Of a stretch of DNA of 64,000 nucleotides, positions 34,147 through 44,343 are shown piece by piece. A program made the position numbers and the translations under genes. Source of the DNA: Rheinheimera pacifica (GTDB lineage Bacteria; Pseudomonadota; Gammaproteobacteria; Enterobacterales; Alteromonadaceae); NCBI RefSeq assembly GCF_900108485.1, contig NZ_FNXF01000005.1:186001-250000 (forward strand). The letters run 5' to 3'. Position 1 is the first letter of the stretch, and each line of letters starts with the position of its first letter. The notes under the pieces were generated by a model, which did not search any database, was not told the origin of the DNA, and saw only the letters and a list, made by a program, of their open reading frames with translations.

Positions 34147-34247
34147 CGTATTACCTTTCTTTATCAGTTCAGAGTACTGACAACAGCATGTAGGGCACGG
34201 CTGTCAGGCGAAAAAAGTGGCAGAATTTTAACATCCTGCCTGAGCGA

Positions 34248-34274
34248 TGTCCCGTAACTTTTCAGCACGGGACA
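34248..34274 (-). other. Stem-loop in the aceF-lpd gap
   Basis: TGTCCCGT and ACGGGACA form an 8-bp stem with an 11-nt loop, without a T run. It may act as a partial terminator or mRNA stabiliser between aceF and lpd. Confidence 0.5.
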
Positions 34275-34293
34275 CAAAATTCGCTCTTAGCTG

Positions 34294-35955
34294 TTACATA
34301 ATGATCTGGCGAATATCAGCCAGATAGCTGGCCAGCGTCGCGGTAAAGCGTGCTGCCAGAGCGCCGTCGATTACGCGGTGATCATATGACATACTTAACG
34401 GCAGCATCAGCTTGGGCTCAAACTCTTTACCGTTCCATTTCGGCTTAATGTCTGATTTCGACACACCTAATATGGCGACTTCCGGCGCATTTACAATAGG
34501 CGTAAACGCCGTACCGCCGATGCCGCCTAAGCTTGATATGGTAAAGCAGCCGCCCTGCATATCAGCAGAGGTTAACTTACCTTCGCGTGCTTTTACCGAA
34601 ATGTCCTGTAACTCGCGTGACAGCTCGATAATGCCTTTTTTGTTTACGTCTTTTACTACCGGTACAACCAAGCCGTTTGGCGTGTCTACCGCTATACCTA
34701 AGTGCACGTACTTTTTCAGGATCAGGCTTTGGCCATCTTCTGACAGTGAACTGTTAAAGGTTGGGAATTCTTCCAGCGCCTTAGCCACCGCTTTCATAAT
34801 AAACACCAGCGGGGTGTACTTAACGCCAAGCTTTTTCTTCTCGGCCAGGCTGTTTTGCTCTTTACGGAAGTCTTCCAGGCCGGTGATATCGGCTTCGTCG
34901 AACTGGGTAACATGCGGAATACGCACCCAGTTACGATGTAAATTGTTGCCGGATAACTTCTGAATACGCGACAGCGGCTTGCTTTCTACTTCACCGAACT
35001 TGGCAAAATCAACTTTTGGCCAGGCGATTAAGTCAAAGCCCATGCTGTTGCCTGAGCCAGAGCCTGCAGCTGCGCCGCTTTCAACTTGCTTAACCAGTTG
35101 CTTAACGTAGTTTTGCACATCTTCTTTTACTACGCGGTCTTTACGGCCGGTGCCTTTAACTTTAGCCAGGTTAATGCCAAATTCACGCGCTAAACGGCGG
35201 ATAACCGGTGACGCATGGGCATAGGCGCTGTTTTCAACAAAGCCATCATTTGATGCAACTGGCGCTGTTGCAGAAGCAGCAGGTGCCGCTTCAGCTTTAC
35301 TTTCAGTTTTAGCAGCAGGTGCTTCGGTTTTCGTTTCGGCTTTAGTTTCGGCTTTTGGCGCTTCAGCGTCTGCCGGAGCAGCATCGGCCGAACCTGTGGT
35401 TTCAAACAGCATAATCAGGCTGCCGGTAGATACCTTATCGCCGACGCTGATTTTAATTTCTTTAACTTTACCGGCAAACGGCGCCGGTACTTCCATACTG
35501 GCTTTGTCGCCTTCAACGCTAAGCAGCGACTGATCTTCGCTTACCGTGTCGCCTACTTTTACCATAATTTCAGTAACTTCAACGGCGTCACCGCCAATAT
35601 CCGGTACTTTTACGTCTTGTACGCTGGCGGTTTTGCTTTCAGCTTTGGCTTCAGTTTTACTTTCAGCCTTGCTGTCTGCTTTTGCTTCCTGCTTCGCCGG
35701 TGCCGCTTCTGCTTTGGCAGCGCCTTCACCTTCAAAGGTCATAATCAGGCTGCCGGTTTTAACCTTGTCGCCTACTTTTACTTTAATTTCTTTTACTACA
35801 CCGGCGTCATTGGCCGGTACTTCCATAGAAGCCTTGTCACCTTCAACGCTGAGCAGTGATTGGTCGGCAGCAACTTTGTCGCCTACCTTCACCAGAATTT
35901 CGGTTACTTCAACTTCATCAGCACCAATATCCGGTACATGAATTTCAATAGTCAT
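34294..35955 (-). CDS. aceF: Pyruvate dehydrogenase E2, dihydrolipoyl acetyltransferase
   Basis: A 553-residue core subunit of the PDH complex, transferring acetyl from lipoamide to CoA. Two lipoyl domains (about 2-76 and 112-186) each carry the lipoylated lysine in [10 protein letters not shown]. Ala/Pro/Lys/Glu-rich linkers follow each. A peripheral-subunit-binding domain is near 245-280 ([15 protein letters not shown]), and the catalytic domain carries DHRVIDGA near the C-terminus. E. coli AceF has three lipoyl domains (about 630 residues); here there are two. It is 11 bp downstream of aceE. Confidence 0.97.
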   Translation of the reverse strand: MTIEIHVPDIGADEVEVTEILVKVGDKVAADQSLLSVEGDKASMEVPANDAGVVKEIKVKVGDKVKTGSLIMTFEGEGAAKAEAAPAKQEAKADSKAESKTEAKAESKTASVQDVKVPDIGGDAVEVTEIMVKVGDTVSEDQSLLSVEGDKASMEVPAPFAGKVKEIKISVGDKVSTGSLIMLFETTGSADAAPADAEAPKAETKAETKTEAPAAKTESKAEAAPAASATAPVASNDGFVENSAYAHASPVIRRLAREFGINLAKVKGTGRKDRVVKEDVQNYVKQLVKQVESGAAAGSGSGNSMGFDLIAWPKVDFAKFGEVESKPLSRIQKLSGNNLHRNWVRIPHVTQFDEADITGLEDFRKEQNSLAEKKKLGVKYTPLVFIMKAVAKALEEFPTFNSSLSEDGQSLILKKYVHLGIAVDTPNGLVVPVVKDVNKKGIIELSRELQDISVKAREGKLTSADMQGGCFTISSLGGIGGTAFTPIVNAPEVAILGVSKSDIKPKWNGKEFEPKLMLPLSMSYDHRVIDGALAARFTATLASYLADIRQIIM

Positions 35956-35966
35956 GTGTAATCCTC

Positions 35967-38633
35967 TTATGCGTACAGCGGGTTGGTTTTGCCGCTGTCG
36001 ATGCCGAATTTCTTAATCGCATCTGTCACTACGGTTTTCTTCAACTCGCCCTGCTTCACCAGCTCGCTTAGTGCGGCCACTACGATATAACCAGCGTTCA
36101 CTTCAAAGTGGCGGCGCAGGTTCTCACGGCTGTCAGAACGGCCAAAACCGTCGGTGCCCAACACCTTGTAAGACGTGGCCGGAATAAAGGCACGTACCTG
36201 ATCGGCGTAGTTTTTCATATAGTCGGTAGCAGCAATGGCCGGCGCTTTGTTCATTACCGTAGCAATGTAAGGCGTTTTAGCCTTGGCATCCGGGTTTAAC
36301 ATATTAAAGCGCTCGGCGTCCTGGCCGTCACGCGCCAGTTCATTAAACGAGGTTACTGAGTACACGTCAGACGCTACGCCGTAATCTTTGCTTAAAATTT
36401 CTGCCGCTTTGCGCACTTCATTTAAGATAGTGCCCGAGCCCATCAACTGTACCTTACCGCGATCGCCGTTTAAGCTTTCCAGCTTGTAAATACCGCGACG
36501 AATACCTTCTTCGGCGCCTTTTGGCATAGCCGGGTGATGGTAGTTTTCATTCATTACGGTAATGTAGTAATAAATGTTTTCCTGATCTTTACCGTACATA
36601 CGGCGGATACCGTCTTGCATGATAACCGCCAGCTCGAAGGCGTAGGTTGGGTCATACGAAATACAGTTTGGTACTGTGCCGGCCAGAATGTGGCTGTGGC
36701 CGTCTTCGTGCTGTAAACCTTCGCCGTTTAGCGTAGTACGGCCCGCAGTAGCACCTAACAGGAAGCCACGTGCTTGTTGATCACCGGCCAGCCAGGCCAT
36801 ATCGCCCACACGCTGGAAACCAAACATTGAGTAGTAGATGTAGAACGGGATCATCGGTAAGTCGTTAGTGCTGTACGACGTTGCCGCAGCTACCCAGGAC
36901 GACATCGCGCCCAGCTCGTTAATACCTTCCTGCAGTACCTGGCCGCCGACGTCTTCTTTGTAGTAGCTTACTACTGAGCGGTCTTCCGGCGTGTAGTTCT
37001 GGCCGCCCGGGTTATAAATACCGATTTGGCGGAACAAGCCTTCCATACCAAAGGTACGGGCTTCGTCGGCAATAATCGGCACAATTTGCTTACCGATATG
37101 CTCGTCTTTCAGCAGAATATTCAGTGCCCGTACATAGGCCATGGTGGTAGAGATTTCGCGTTTTTGCTCTTCTAATAAACCATCAAAAGCGCTTAATTCC
37201 GGCAGTGTTAATGGCTTGGTAAAGTTAGGCAGGCGTACCGGCGTATAACCGTGCAATGCTTTGCGCCGTGCATGCATATATTCCAGCTCTGGTGAGCCTT
37301 CCGGCAGCTTAATATACGGCAGCTCAGCAACTTGTTCTTCAGTAATGTAGTCTTCCAGGCCCAGACGCTTGCGCAGTTGCAGCACGTGCGTCAGGTCCAT
37401 TTTTTTCACCTGGTGGGCGATGTTTTTACCTTCTGCTGCTTCACCCATACCATAACCTTTAACGGTTTTGGCTAAGATAACCGTAGGTTTGTCGGTGCAT
37501 TCCTGTGCCGCTTTAAAGGCCGCAAACAGTTTAGATGGCTCGTGGCCGCCGCGTTTTAAGTCGAAGATTTCTTCGTCGGTCATATCAGCAACCAGTGCTG
37601 CGGTTTCCGGGTAACGGCCGAAGAAGTGCTTACGCACATAGGCACCGTCGTTAGCTTTGTAAGTCTGGTAGTCACCGTCGATGGTTTCGTTCATCAGCTG
37701 TAACAGCTTACCGGTGGTGTCTTTAGCCAGCAGTTTGTCCCAACCACGGCCCCATACTACTTTAATTACGTTCCAACCGGCGCCGCGGAACAAACCTTCC
37801 AGTTCCTGGATAATTTTACCATTACCCATTACCGGGCCATCAAGGCGCTGCAGGTTACAGTTAATTAAGTAACACAGGTTGCCCAGCTTCTCACGGGCAG
37901 CAAAGCTTACGGCCCCGCGTGATTCCGGCTCGTCCATCTCGCCATCGCCCAAAAAGGCATAAACGCGCTGTGCGCTGGTGTCTTTTAAACCACGGCCGTG
38001 TAAATATTTTAAAAACCGCGCCTGATAAATAGAAGCAATAGGGCCCAGGCCCATCGACACGGTAGGGAACTGCCAAAACTCCGGCATTAATTTCGGGTGC
38101 GGGTAGCTGGATAAGCCTTTGCCGTCTACTTCCTGGCGGAAGCTGTCCAGTTGCTCGGCAGTTAAGCGGCCTTCAACAAAAGCACGGGCGTAAATACCCG
38201 GTGAAATATGGCCTTGATAATAGACTAAATCGCCGCCGTCTTTTTCGTTCGGTGCGCGGAAGAAGTGGTTAAAGCAAGTTTCATAAAACGCCGCTGAAGA
38301 CTGGTAAGACGCCATATGGCCGCCTAAGTCCAGCTCTTTTTTCGAGCCGCGCAGTACGATCATAATGGCATTCCAGCGGATCACCGAGCGGATACGTCGT
38401 TCCAGGTTAACATCGCCAGGGTAAGCCGGTTCTTGCTGCGGTGGAATGGTGTTAATGTAGTTGGTAGTCACACCGGTAGGCATAGCAACGCCTTCTAACC
38501 GGGCTTGCTCCAGTACCTGCTCCAGCAGGAACTGTGCCCGCTCTACCCCTTCAGTGCGAACAACCGATTCCAGCGCTTCAAGCCACTCTTTGGTTTCCAG
38601 AGCGTCGATGTCAACTTTACTGACTTCAGACAT
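35967..38633 (-). CDS. aceE: Pyruvate dehydrogenase E1, homodimeric type
   Basis: An 888-residue thiamine-diphosphate enzyme decarboxylating pyruvate and acetylating the lipoyl group of AceF. The ThDP motif [10 protein letters not shown] and the downstream [14 protein letters not shown] are visible near residue 230. The length matches E. coli AceE (887). It is preceded by pdhR (64-bp gap without its own recognisable operator) and followed 11 bp later by aceF, so the operon is driven from the pdhR promoter. Confidence 0.98.
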   Translation of the reverse strand: MSEVSKVDIDALETKEWLEALESVVRTEGVERAQFLLEQVLEQARLEGVAMPTGVTTNYINTIPPQQEPAYPGDVNLERRIRSVIRWNAIMIVLRGSKKELDLGGHMASYQSSAAFYETCFNHFFRAPNEKDGGDLVYYQGHISPGIYARAFVEGRLTAEQLDSFRQEVDGKGLSSYPHPKLMPEFWQFPTVSMGLGPIASIYQARFLKYLHGRGLKDTSAQRVYAFLGDGEMDEPESRGAVSFAAREKLGNLCYLINCNLQRLDGPVMGNGKIIQELEGLFRGAGWNVIKVVWGRGWDKLLAKDTTGKLLQLMNETIDGDYQTYKANDGAYVRKHFFGRYPETAALVADMTDEEIFDLKRGGHEPSKLFAAFKAAQECTDKPTVILAKTVKGYGMGEAAEGKNIAHQVKKMDLTHVLQLRKRLGLEDYITEEQVAELPYIKLPEGSPELEYMHARRKALHGYTPVRLPNFTKPLTLPELSAFDGLLEEQKREISTTMAYVRALNILLKDEHIGKQIVPIIADEARTFGMEGLFRQIGIYNPGGQNYTPEDRSVVSYYKEDVGGQVLQEGINELGAMSSWVAAATSYSTNDLPMIPFYIYYSMFGFQRVGDMAWLAGDQQARGFLLGATAGRTTLNGEGLQHEDGHSHILAGTVPNCISYDPTYAFELAVIMQDGIRRMYGKDQENIYYYITVMNENYHHPAMPKGAEEGIRRGIYKLESLNGDRGKVQLMGSGTILNEVRKAAEILSKDYGVASDVYSVTSFNELARDGQDAERFNMLNPDAKAKTPYIATVMNKAPAIAATDYMKNYADQVRAFIPATSYKVLGTDGFGRSDSRENLRRHFEVNAGYIVVAALSELVKQGELKKTVVTDAIKKFGIDSGKTNPLYA

Positions 38634-38697
38634 ATCGAGGTTTCCTTTGGTTATGCACGCCTGTGTTTTAAATGCACAGCTGCGTTAAAAATAATGA

Positions 38698-39456
38698 TCA
38701 GCCTTGTTGGGTGCGCCGTAACGAACGTTCAATACGCGAGCGCTCTTTACCCACATCCAGCAAAGCTTCTTCGATAAAGGCCAGATGGCCGTTACTGGCC
38801 TGGCGCGCCTTCTCTGGCTCACCATTTATGACCGCTTGCATCAGCCGTTGCCGATGCGAATTCAGCTGGCCGACTATGCCTTCCTTCTGCTGCAGGGTTT
38901 CCAGGTTAACCCGGATATTCTGCTCCACCAGTGGCGTTAAGCCGCGCACTAAATGCAGTAAAACCACATTATGTGACGCCTCTGCCACTGCTAAATAAAA
39001 ACTGCCTACCGCTTTGGCTTCCGCATCCAGATCATTTAACTGCTGTGCATCACAAATAGCATCATAGTGGTGCTTAATCTGGTCAAAATCGGCCGTTGTG
39101 CCACGCAATGCGGCGTAATAAGCACATATGCCTTCCAGCGCGTGGCGAAATTCCAGTAAATCAAACTGCGATTCAGGATGACGTGCTATTAATTCAAACA
39201 GTGGATCGGTAAGGCCGGCGGTCATATTGTCGCACACATAGGTGCCACCACCCTGACGGCGGCTGATCAGGCCTTTGGCTTCCAGCTTTTGAATGGCCTC
39301 GCGCAATGACGGCCGCGACACGGCAAACATTTGCGCTAAATCACGCTCGGGTGGCAGCTTTTGCCCCGGTGCAAAACTGCCCTCCAGCAACATGTTTTCC
39401 AGTTGCTCGACAATGCGATCAGAGAGTTTAGCCGGTTTAATTTTAAAATCTGCCAT
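38698..39456 (-). CDS. pdhR: Pyruvate-responsive repressor PdhR
   Basis: A 252-residue GntR/FadR-family regulator. The winged helix-turn-helix is at residues 9-75 (LPPERDLAQMFAVSRPSLREAI), and the C-terminal helical FCD domain binds the effector. The sequence tracks E. coli PdhR closely, including RQGGGTYV and DLLEFRHALEGICAYYAALRGT. In E. coli, pyruvate releases it from its operators. The start at 39456 is chosen to match the family N-terminus MADFKIKPAKLSD; an ATG-like frame from 39510 would run through the operator. It is the first gene of the PDH operon and is evidently autoregulated. Confidence 0.96.
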   Translation of the reverse strand: MADFKIKPAKLSDRIVEQLENMLLEGSFAPGQKLPPERDLAQMFAVSRPSLREAIQKLEAKGLISRRQGGGTYVCDNMTAGLTDPLFELIARHPESQFDLLEFRHALEGICAYYAALRGTTADFDQIKHHYDAICDAQQLNDLDAEAKAVGSFYLAVAEASHNVVLLHLVRGLTPLVEQNIRVNLETLQQKEGIVGQLNSHRQRLMQAVINGEPEKARQASNGHLAFIEEALLDVGKERSRIERSLRRTQQG

Positions 39457-39494
39457 GCCGTGCTGTGGTTTCCTGTGGGCCGCAAGCCTTTTGT

Positions 39495-39513
39495 AAATTG
39501 GTATTACCAATTT
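39495..39513. promoter_or_regulatory. PdhR operator, perfect palindrome
   Basis: AAATTGGTATTACCAATTT is a perfect 19-bp palindrome containing the PdhR consensus ATTGGTnnnACCAAT without mismatch. It lies 38 bp upstream of the pdhR ATG, a typical autoregulatory position. Confidence 0.9.
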
Positions 39514-39644
39514 ATTTTTAGTGCCGATAAGGTAACAGTTTCTGCTTAGTAAGTAAATAAAGCAGAGATTACCGGCAAAGGCAAAAGCAGAAAATAGTTA
39601 GAGTAATAACTCAGTACCAAGCGGCTAAGAAAGAGACAGGAAGA

Positions 39645-39659
39645 ATTGGTCTGACCAGA
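39645..39659. promoter_or_regulatory. Second PdhR-type box
   Basis: ATTGGTCTGACCAGA matches ATTGGTnnnACCAAT except for the last two bases. It is about 190 bp upstream of the pdhR ATG and 140 bp from the perfect box. The GGTCnGACC core is also found before acnB. Confidence 0.6.
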
Positions 39660-39691
39660 CGAGATGTGGTTATCATATTAGTTCAGGCTCC

Positions 39692-39848
39692 GACGAAAAC
39701 CTCCGCTATGCTCGCCACAACGGGCTTTCGGCAGTCCTGCCTTCAAGCTGGCGGATCGGCTGCGCCGACGCAATTTGTTCCTGACAAATTGCTCATCCGC
39801 CTTCGCTGCGCGAAATGATTTTGTGGCTGCGCTATCGGAGTTCTCGTC
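39692..39848. repeat. Dispersed hairpin repeat, copy D (reverse orientation)
   Basis: A 157-bp element with arms 39692-39720 and 39821-39848 that pair at most positions over 28 bp (GACGA, TCCG, TAGCG and CACAA blocks). Read on the minus strand it contains GATAGCGCAGCCACA, identical to copy C, TTGTGGCGAGCATAGCGGAGG near its end, and an internal hairpin CAATTTGTCAGGAACAAATTG similar to copy B. Together with the PdhR boxes and a GC-rich hairpin it fills the gene-free stretch 39457-39921. Confidence 0.75.
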
Positions 39849-39861
39849 TACTTGCTGTTCA

Positions 39862-39884
39862 CCCCCTCTTTGGTAAAGAGGGGG
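39862..39884. repeat. REP-like GC-rich hairpin
   Basis: CCCCCTCTTT-GGT-AAAGAGGGGG is a perfect 10-bp stem with a 3-nt loop, followed by TTGGGGGAGATTCG. This form recalls REP sequences linked to Y1/REP-associated transposases in many genomes (memory, not checked). It could also slow transcription from ampE, which ends 38 bp away. Confidence 0.5.
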
Positions 39885-39921
39885 TTGGGGGAGATTCGAT
39901 GGTTAGAGGCGAGATTCGAAG

Positions 39922-40779
39922 TTACCCTAACCAACCGGTTAAAGTTAAAATAGCCGTAAAAGCTAAAAAGAACAGCATATTACGTTTAGCCAGCTGCACC
40001 ATATAGCTGGTGTCGTCCAGCGTATTAATGCTTTCAGCCGGCAATGGCTCTGCGGCTGTAGCAACATCTACTACTACCTGCTCATTGCTGGCGGTAAAAT
40101 CAAGAAAATACCCCAGCAACGCGGTAGACGCGCGGGAAAAATGCCCCACCAGCGCAAAACCCAAACCAAATAACCGTGCCGGAAACCAGTTAGCCCAGTG
40201 TGCTACATAATGTACTGCTTTGTTGTCGTCGCCCAGGCAGGCGGCATACGCGGCGGCGTCTTCTTCTGCTACCGCTTCCTGTAAATGCCGCACCAGAGCA
40301 TAGGTAATTACACCAAAAGCACCCAACAGTAAAAACCAGAACACCACAGCGGCATAGTAACGAAAATTCAGCCAGATCAGTAACTGGCCATAACTGCTTT
40401 GCTCGCGCGTGCTGCCCATATCTGTGCGTATTTGCTGCATGGTAATAAAAGCGGCTTCTTCGTCACCTCTGTCCATCGCATTTAAATATTGTTTATATAA
40501 CTGGCGGTAGTGCCAGCAACCAATAGCCACCAGCAATACCAGGGTGTTAACCACTAAACTTACTAAACGGCTGTCGAGCAGGCACAACACCAGCATAACC
40601 AGCGCGCCGGGTAAGGCCAGCCATAGGTATTGCCCCAGGCTATGCGTAGACAACTTGCTTAATGCTGAGCCGGCGGTAAAGCGCACATAAGCACGGCAAT
40701 AGCCGCTGGCCTGCCACTTATTGCTGCGTACAGCCAGGCGCTCAATAATTAATGCCAGCAACATACTGATTAACGTCAT
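39922..40779 (-). CDS. ampE: AmpE-like inner-membrane protein
   Basis: A 285-residue protein, the length of AmpE (284), with about four membrane segments. The conserved WLNFRYYAAVVFWFLLLGAFGV and LFGLGFALVGHFS blocks are present. AmpE belongs to the beta-lactamase induction locus as a putative membrane sensor of unclear function. It follows ampD (39-bp gap) in the order seen in enterobacteria, upstream of the PDH operon. Confidence 0.92.
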   Translation of the reverse strand: MTLISMLLALIIERLAVRSNKWQASGYCRAYVRFTAGSALSKLSTHSLGQYLWLALPGALVMLVLCLLDSRLVSLVVNTLVLLVAIGCWHYRQLYKQYLNAMDRGDEEAAFITMQQIRTDMGSTREQSSYGQLLIWLNFRYYAAVVFWFLLLGAFGVITYALVRHLQEAVAEEDAAAYAACLGDDNKAVHYVAHWANWFPARLFGLGFALVGHFSRASTALLGYFLDFTASNEQVVVDVATAAEPLPAESINTLDDTSYMVQLAKRNMLFFLAFTAILTLTGWLG

Positions 40780-40818
40780 ACAAAAAACTCCTTTATCGCG
40801 CTCTTTATCACACTCTTT

Positions 40819-41373
40819 TTATCGCGCACTTTTTAACGCACTACGGTAGCGCACCCAGTCAAACGCGAGGCCGGGGTCGGTTTTACGCCCCGGCGCAATA
40901 TCACAATGCCCAACAATACGGTCTGGCGTAATAGCCGGATGCTGCTGCATTAAAAAATAGCTCAGCGCAATAAGGCTTTGATATTGTTGCTCAGTATAAG
41001 GCAAATTGTCTGTGCCTTCTAATTCAATACCTATAGAAAAATCGTTACAGCGCTCACGGCCGTCAAACAGGCTAACCCCAGCATGCCAGGCGCGCTGGGT
41101 AAAAGGTACGTAGTTAAAAATGCGGCCATCGCGCCAGATAACACAGTGCGCCGATACTCTAAGCCCCTGTAAACCGGCAAAGCTGCTATGCGCGCTGCAA
41201 TCTAAGTTACCCATAAATAAGGCGTCAACAAAACTTTGTTCGGGTATGTCAGCAAACTGCCCGGCCGGCAGGCTGATATTATGAATAACCAGTAAACTGA
41301 TGCTTTCAGCTTCCGGGCGCGCATCACAATGCGGGCTTGGGCGGGTTAACATGGCTGGCGGTTTAGCACTCAT
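40819..41373 (-). CDS. ampD: 1,6-anhydro-N-acetylmuramyl-L-alanine amidase AmpD
   Basis: A 184-residue cytoplasmic zinc amidase in peptidoglycan recycling; it cleaves anhydromuropeptides, the inducers of AmpR-controlled beta-lactamase. The zinc ligands are in LVIHNISL, AWHAGVS and the C-terminal VGHCDIAPGRKTDPG, all intact. The length matches E. coli AmpD (183). It is followed by ampE, a canonical pair, and is divergent from the retropepsin-like gene. Confidence 0.95.
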   Translation of the reverse strand: MSAKPPAMLTRPSPHCDARPEAESISLLVIHNISLPAGQFADIPEQSFVDALFMGNLDCSAHSSFAGLQGLRVSAHCVIWRDGRIFNYVPFTQRAWHAGVSLFDGRERCNDFSIGIELEGTDNLPYTEQQYQSLIALSYFLMQQHPAITPDRIVGHCDIAPGRKTDPGLAFDWVRYRSALKSAR

Positions 41374-41441
41374 CAGAAGTTTTGCCTTTGCAGGTCTGTG
41401 CCAGTAAGCTATGGGGCTATTGTCAATGCTGGAGCCTTTTA

Positions 41442-41963
41442 ATGCAAGCGCCTGAGCCCACGAACAAATATGGTAAGACCTTTGCTATTATCGCCTGGCT
41501 TATTTTAATGGCACTGCTGTTTGTATTTTTTCAGGACACTATCAGCAAGCAGCTTAACCCCAACCAGCAGTTAAGCAGTGTGCAAGGTAGTACGGGTGAA
41601 GTACGTACTGTGCTTATCCGTAATAAAAGCGGCCATTATGTTGGTACGGCGCTTATTAATAACAGCCCGGTCGACTTTATGCTGGACACCGGCGCCACCA
41701 CTGTTGCTATAGCAGCCAGCTCGGCGGAAAAACTCGGTATGCCGTTTGGCGCAGCTATACAGGTAAGCACCGCCAATGGCTTAACCACTGCTTATCGCAG
41801 CCGCATTGACCAACTGCAACTGGGCGACATAATACTAACCAATATTCCCGCCAGCATTGTGCCCAACCTTAGCGGTACCGAGATATTACTGGGCATGAGT
41901 GCGCTTAAACAGTTAGAATTCCACCAACAGGGCAACCAGCTCACCCTGATCCAGCATAAATAA
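41442..41963 (+). CDS. Membrane-anchored retropepsin-like aspartic protease
   Basis: A 173-residue protein with an N-terminal anchor (about residues 13-32) and a single retroviral-type aspartic protease domain: the catalytic motif FMLDTGATTVAI (about residue 78) and the family's LLGMSALKQLEF near the C-terminus. Such clan-AA proteins act as dimers, as single-motif retropepsins do. The start at 41442 is chosen for GGAG upstream and because the earlier frame from 41382 adds a Cys/Trp-rich, unlikely N-terminus. Its substrate is unknown. Confidence 0.87.
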   Translation: MQAPEPTNKYGKTFAIIAWLILMALLFVFFQDTISKQLNPNQQLSSVQGSTGEVRTVLIRNKSGHYVGTALINNSPVDFMLDTGATTVAIAASSAEKLGMPFGAAIQVSTANGLTTAYRSRIDQLQLGDIILTNIPASIVPNLSGTEILLGMSALKQLEFHQQGNQLTLIQHK

Positions 41964-42887
<924 letters not shown>

Positions 42888-42943
42888 TAACTGATAGACT
42901 ATCAATCAGCGCTATACTGTTTGAGTAAAACTTGGAGAATGCT

Positions 42944-43234
42944 ATGCGACCATCCGTGGCACTATCACATAACAGGGCATTGATACACACTCTGGTAGCA
43001 CGCTATAAAGCAACTAATCCGCGTATTTTCGGCTCCGTAGCCATGGCTAAAGATATCGAAGGTAGTGATCTGGACATACTGGTAGATACCTTACCGGGCA
43101 CAACACTCTTTGATTTAGGCGAACTACAGTTAACTCTGGAAGAAGCTCTCGGTGTACCGGTAGATCTGCTAACTCCAGGCGACTTGCCAAAAAAAATACG
43201 CTTATCCGTACTCAGGCAAGCCATTCCGGTATGA
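42944..43234 (+). CDS. mntA: MntA-type nucleotidyltransferase antitoxin
   Basis: A 96-residue minimal nucleotidyltransferase. The motif GS-x10-DxD is visible in FGSVAMAKDIEGSDLDILVD (residues 30-49), with a third Asp in VPVDLL. The ATG at 42944 follows GGAG by 7 bp and is preferred over a TTG at 42932. The stop overlaps the next gene by ATGA. In HepT/MntA systems MntA AMPylates a tyrosine on the HEPN toxin and thereby silences it. The usual ARG after GS is replaced by AMAK here. Confidence 0.88.
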   Translation: MRPSVALSHNRALIHTLVARYKATNPRIFGSVAMAKDIEGSDLDILVDTLPGTTLFDLGELQLTLEEALGVPVDLLTPGDLPKKIRLSVLRQAIPV

Positions 43235-43584
43235 CGTCAGAAAGAATACTTACCTATGTCGAGCAAATGCTAGAGTCTGTATTTCTGGCTTGCTCTTACA
43301 TTGAGGGTTTAGAAAAGTCAGACTTTTTAGCCGACAAAAAAACTCAACAAGCCGTAGTGCTAAACCTTCTTGTTTTAGGTGAAACAGCAACAAAAATACT
43401 GCAAACCCAGCCAGATTTTGCTTCGCAACATACTGATATCCCCTGGCGAAGCATGAAAGGTATGCGTAATAGAATTGCGCACGGCTATTTTGATATTAAT
43501 TTAGATGTCGTCTGGGATACCACCAAACAAGCATTGCCCCAGTTACATCTGCAGTTAAAACATTTAGTAAGCAGCTTAAACTAA
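43231..43584 (+). CDS. hepT: HepT-like HEPN toxin (RNase)
   Basis: A 117-residue HEPN (DUF86) protein. The catalytic motif R-x4-H-x-Y is intact in RNRIAHGYF near residues 76-84, including the tyrosine AMPylated by MntA in studied pairs. It overlaps the MntA-like gene by 4 bp in the order antitoxin then toxin. HEPN toxins cleave RNA when free. The pair sits between nadC and the pilA region, where enterobacteria have no such genes, so it is likely an insertion. Confidence 0.9.
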   Translation: MTSERILTYVEQMLESVFLACSYIEGLEKSDFLADKKTQQAVVLNLLVLGETATKILQTQPDFASQHTDIPWRSMKGMRNRIAHGYFDINLDVVWDTTKQALPQLHLQLKHLVSSLN

Positions 43585-43683
43585 AATACCAACAAACCTT
43601 AAGTCCCCTTTAAGCACGATTAAGTAAACTTCTGTTACAGTGTGCAGGTCTTATGACGCTGTAAAAGCTAACAGGAACACCCG

Positions 43684-44343
43684 ATGCAGTTAACCGGTAA
43701 AGTGGTGTTCTGGCGCGACGATAAAGGCTTTGGCTTTGTGGTATGCGATCAGACCCAGCACAAATTGTTTTTCCATATCCGCGATCATGCCGGCACTGAA
43801 GGCCGCCCGCAAATGGGTGACACACTGCAATTTAGCGTAAAACAGGATAAACGAGGCCGTGATATTGCTGCTCCCTGGCAGTTTGTTACTGCCAAAACTA
43901 CTACCTTACCACTGCCACATAAAGCCGCCGTGCATTCTGACCGCCTCAGTATTCAATATGCTAACCAGATAGCACTACTGTTTCGCATCAGCTTTCTTGT
44001 TGCTGTTATTATTGCCCTGCTGTTTGGCCGCCTGCTATATATTTTGCCGCTGCTATACCTTGAAGCCAGTTTATTTACCTACTGGCTATACAAAACCGAC
44101 AAAGAAGCCGCCATCGCCCGCCACGGCAACCGTCTTACTGAAGAAAGCCTGCAGCTGTTTAGCTTAATTGGTGGCTGGCCCGGTGCTTATATTGCCCAGC
44201 AACAACTGGCACATAAGCGCAGCAAGCTGCCGTTTCGGCGTGAATTTGGTTTTGTTATCGCAGGCAATACGCTGCTGCTTATCTGGTTGTTATCGCCCTG
44301 GGGCCAGCAGTTTTTAGCCCGCATGGCACTATGGGCCGGGTAA
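43684..44343 (+). CDS. Cold-shock-domain / DUF1294 membrane protein
   Basis: A 219-residue two-domain protein. Residues 1-70 form a cold-shock-like nucleic-acid-binding domain (GKVVFWRDDKGFGFVVC, then KLFFHIRD, with RNP-1-like aromatic residues). Residues 98-215 are a DUF1294 membrane part with about four spans, including LFSLIGGWPGAYIAQQ. The combination is common and uncharacterised; a membrane-tethered RNA-binding role is possible. Confidence 0.87.
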   Translation: MQLTGKVVFWRDDKGFGFVVCDQTQHKLFFHIRDHAGTEGRPQMGDTLQFSVKQDKRGRDIAAPWQFVTAKTTTLPLPHKAAVHSDRLSIQYANQIALLFRISFLVAVIIALLFGRLLYILPLLYLEASLFTYWLYKTDKEAAIARHGNRLTEESLQLFSLIGGWPGAYIAQQQLAHKRSKLPFRREFGFVIAGNTLLLIWLLSPWGQQFLARMALWAG

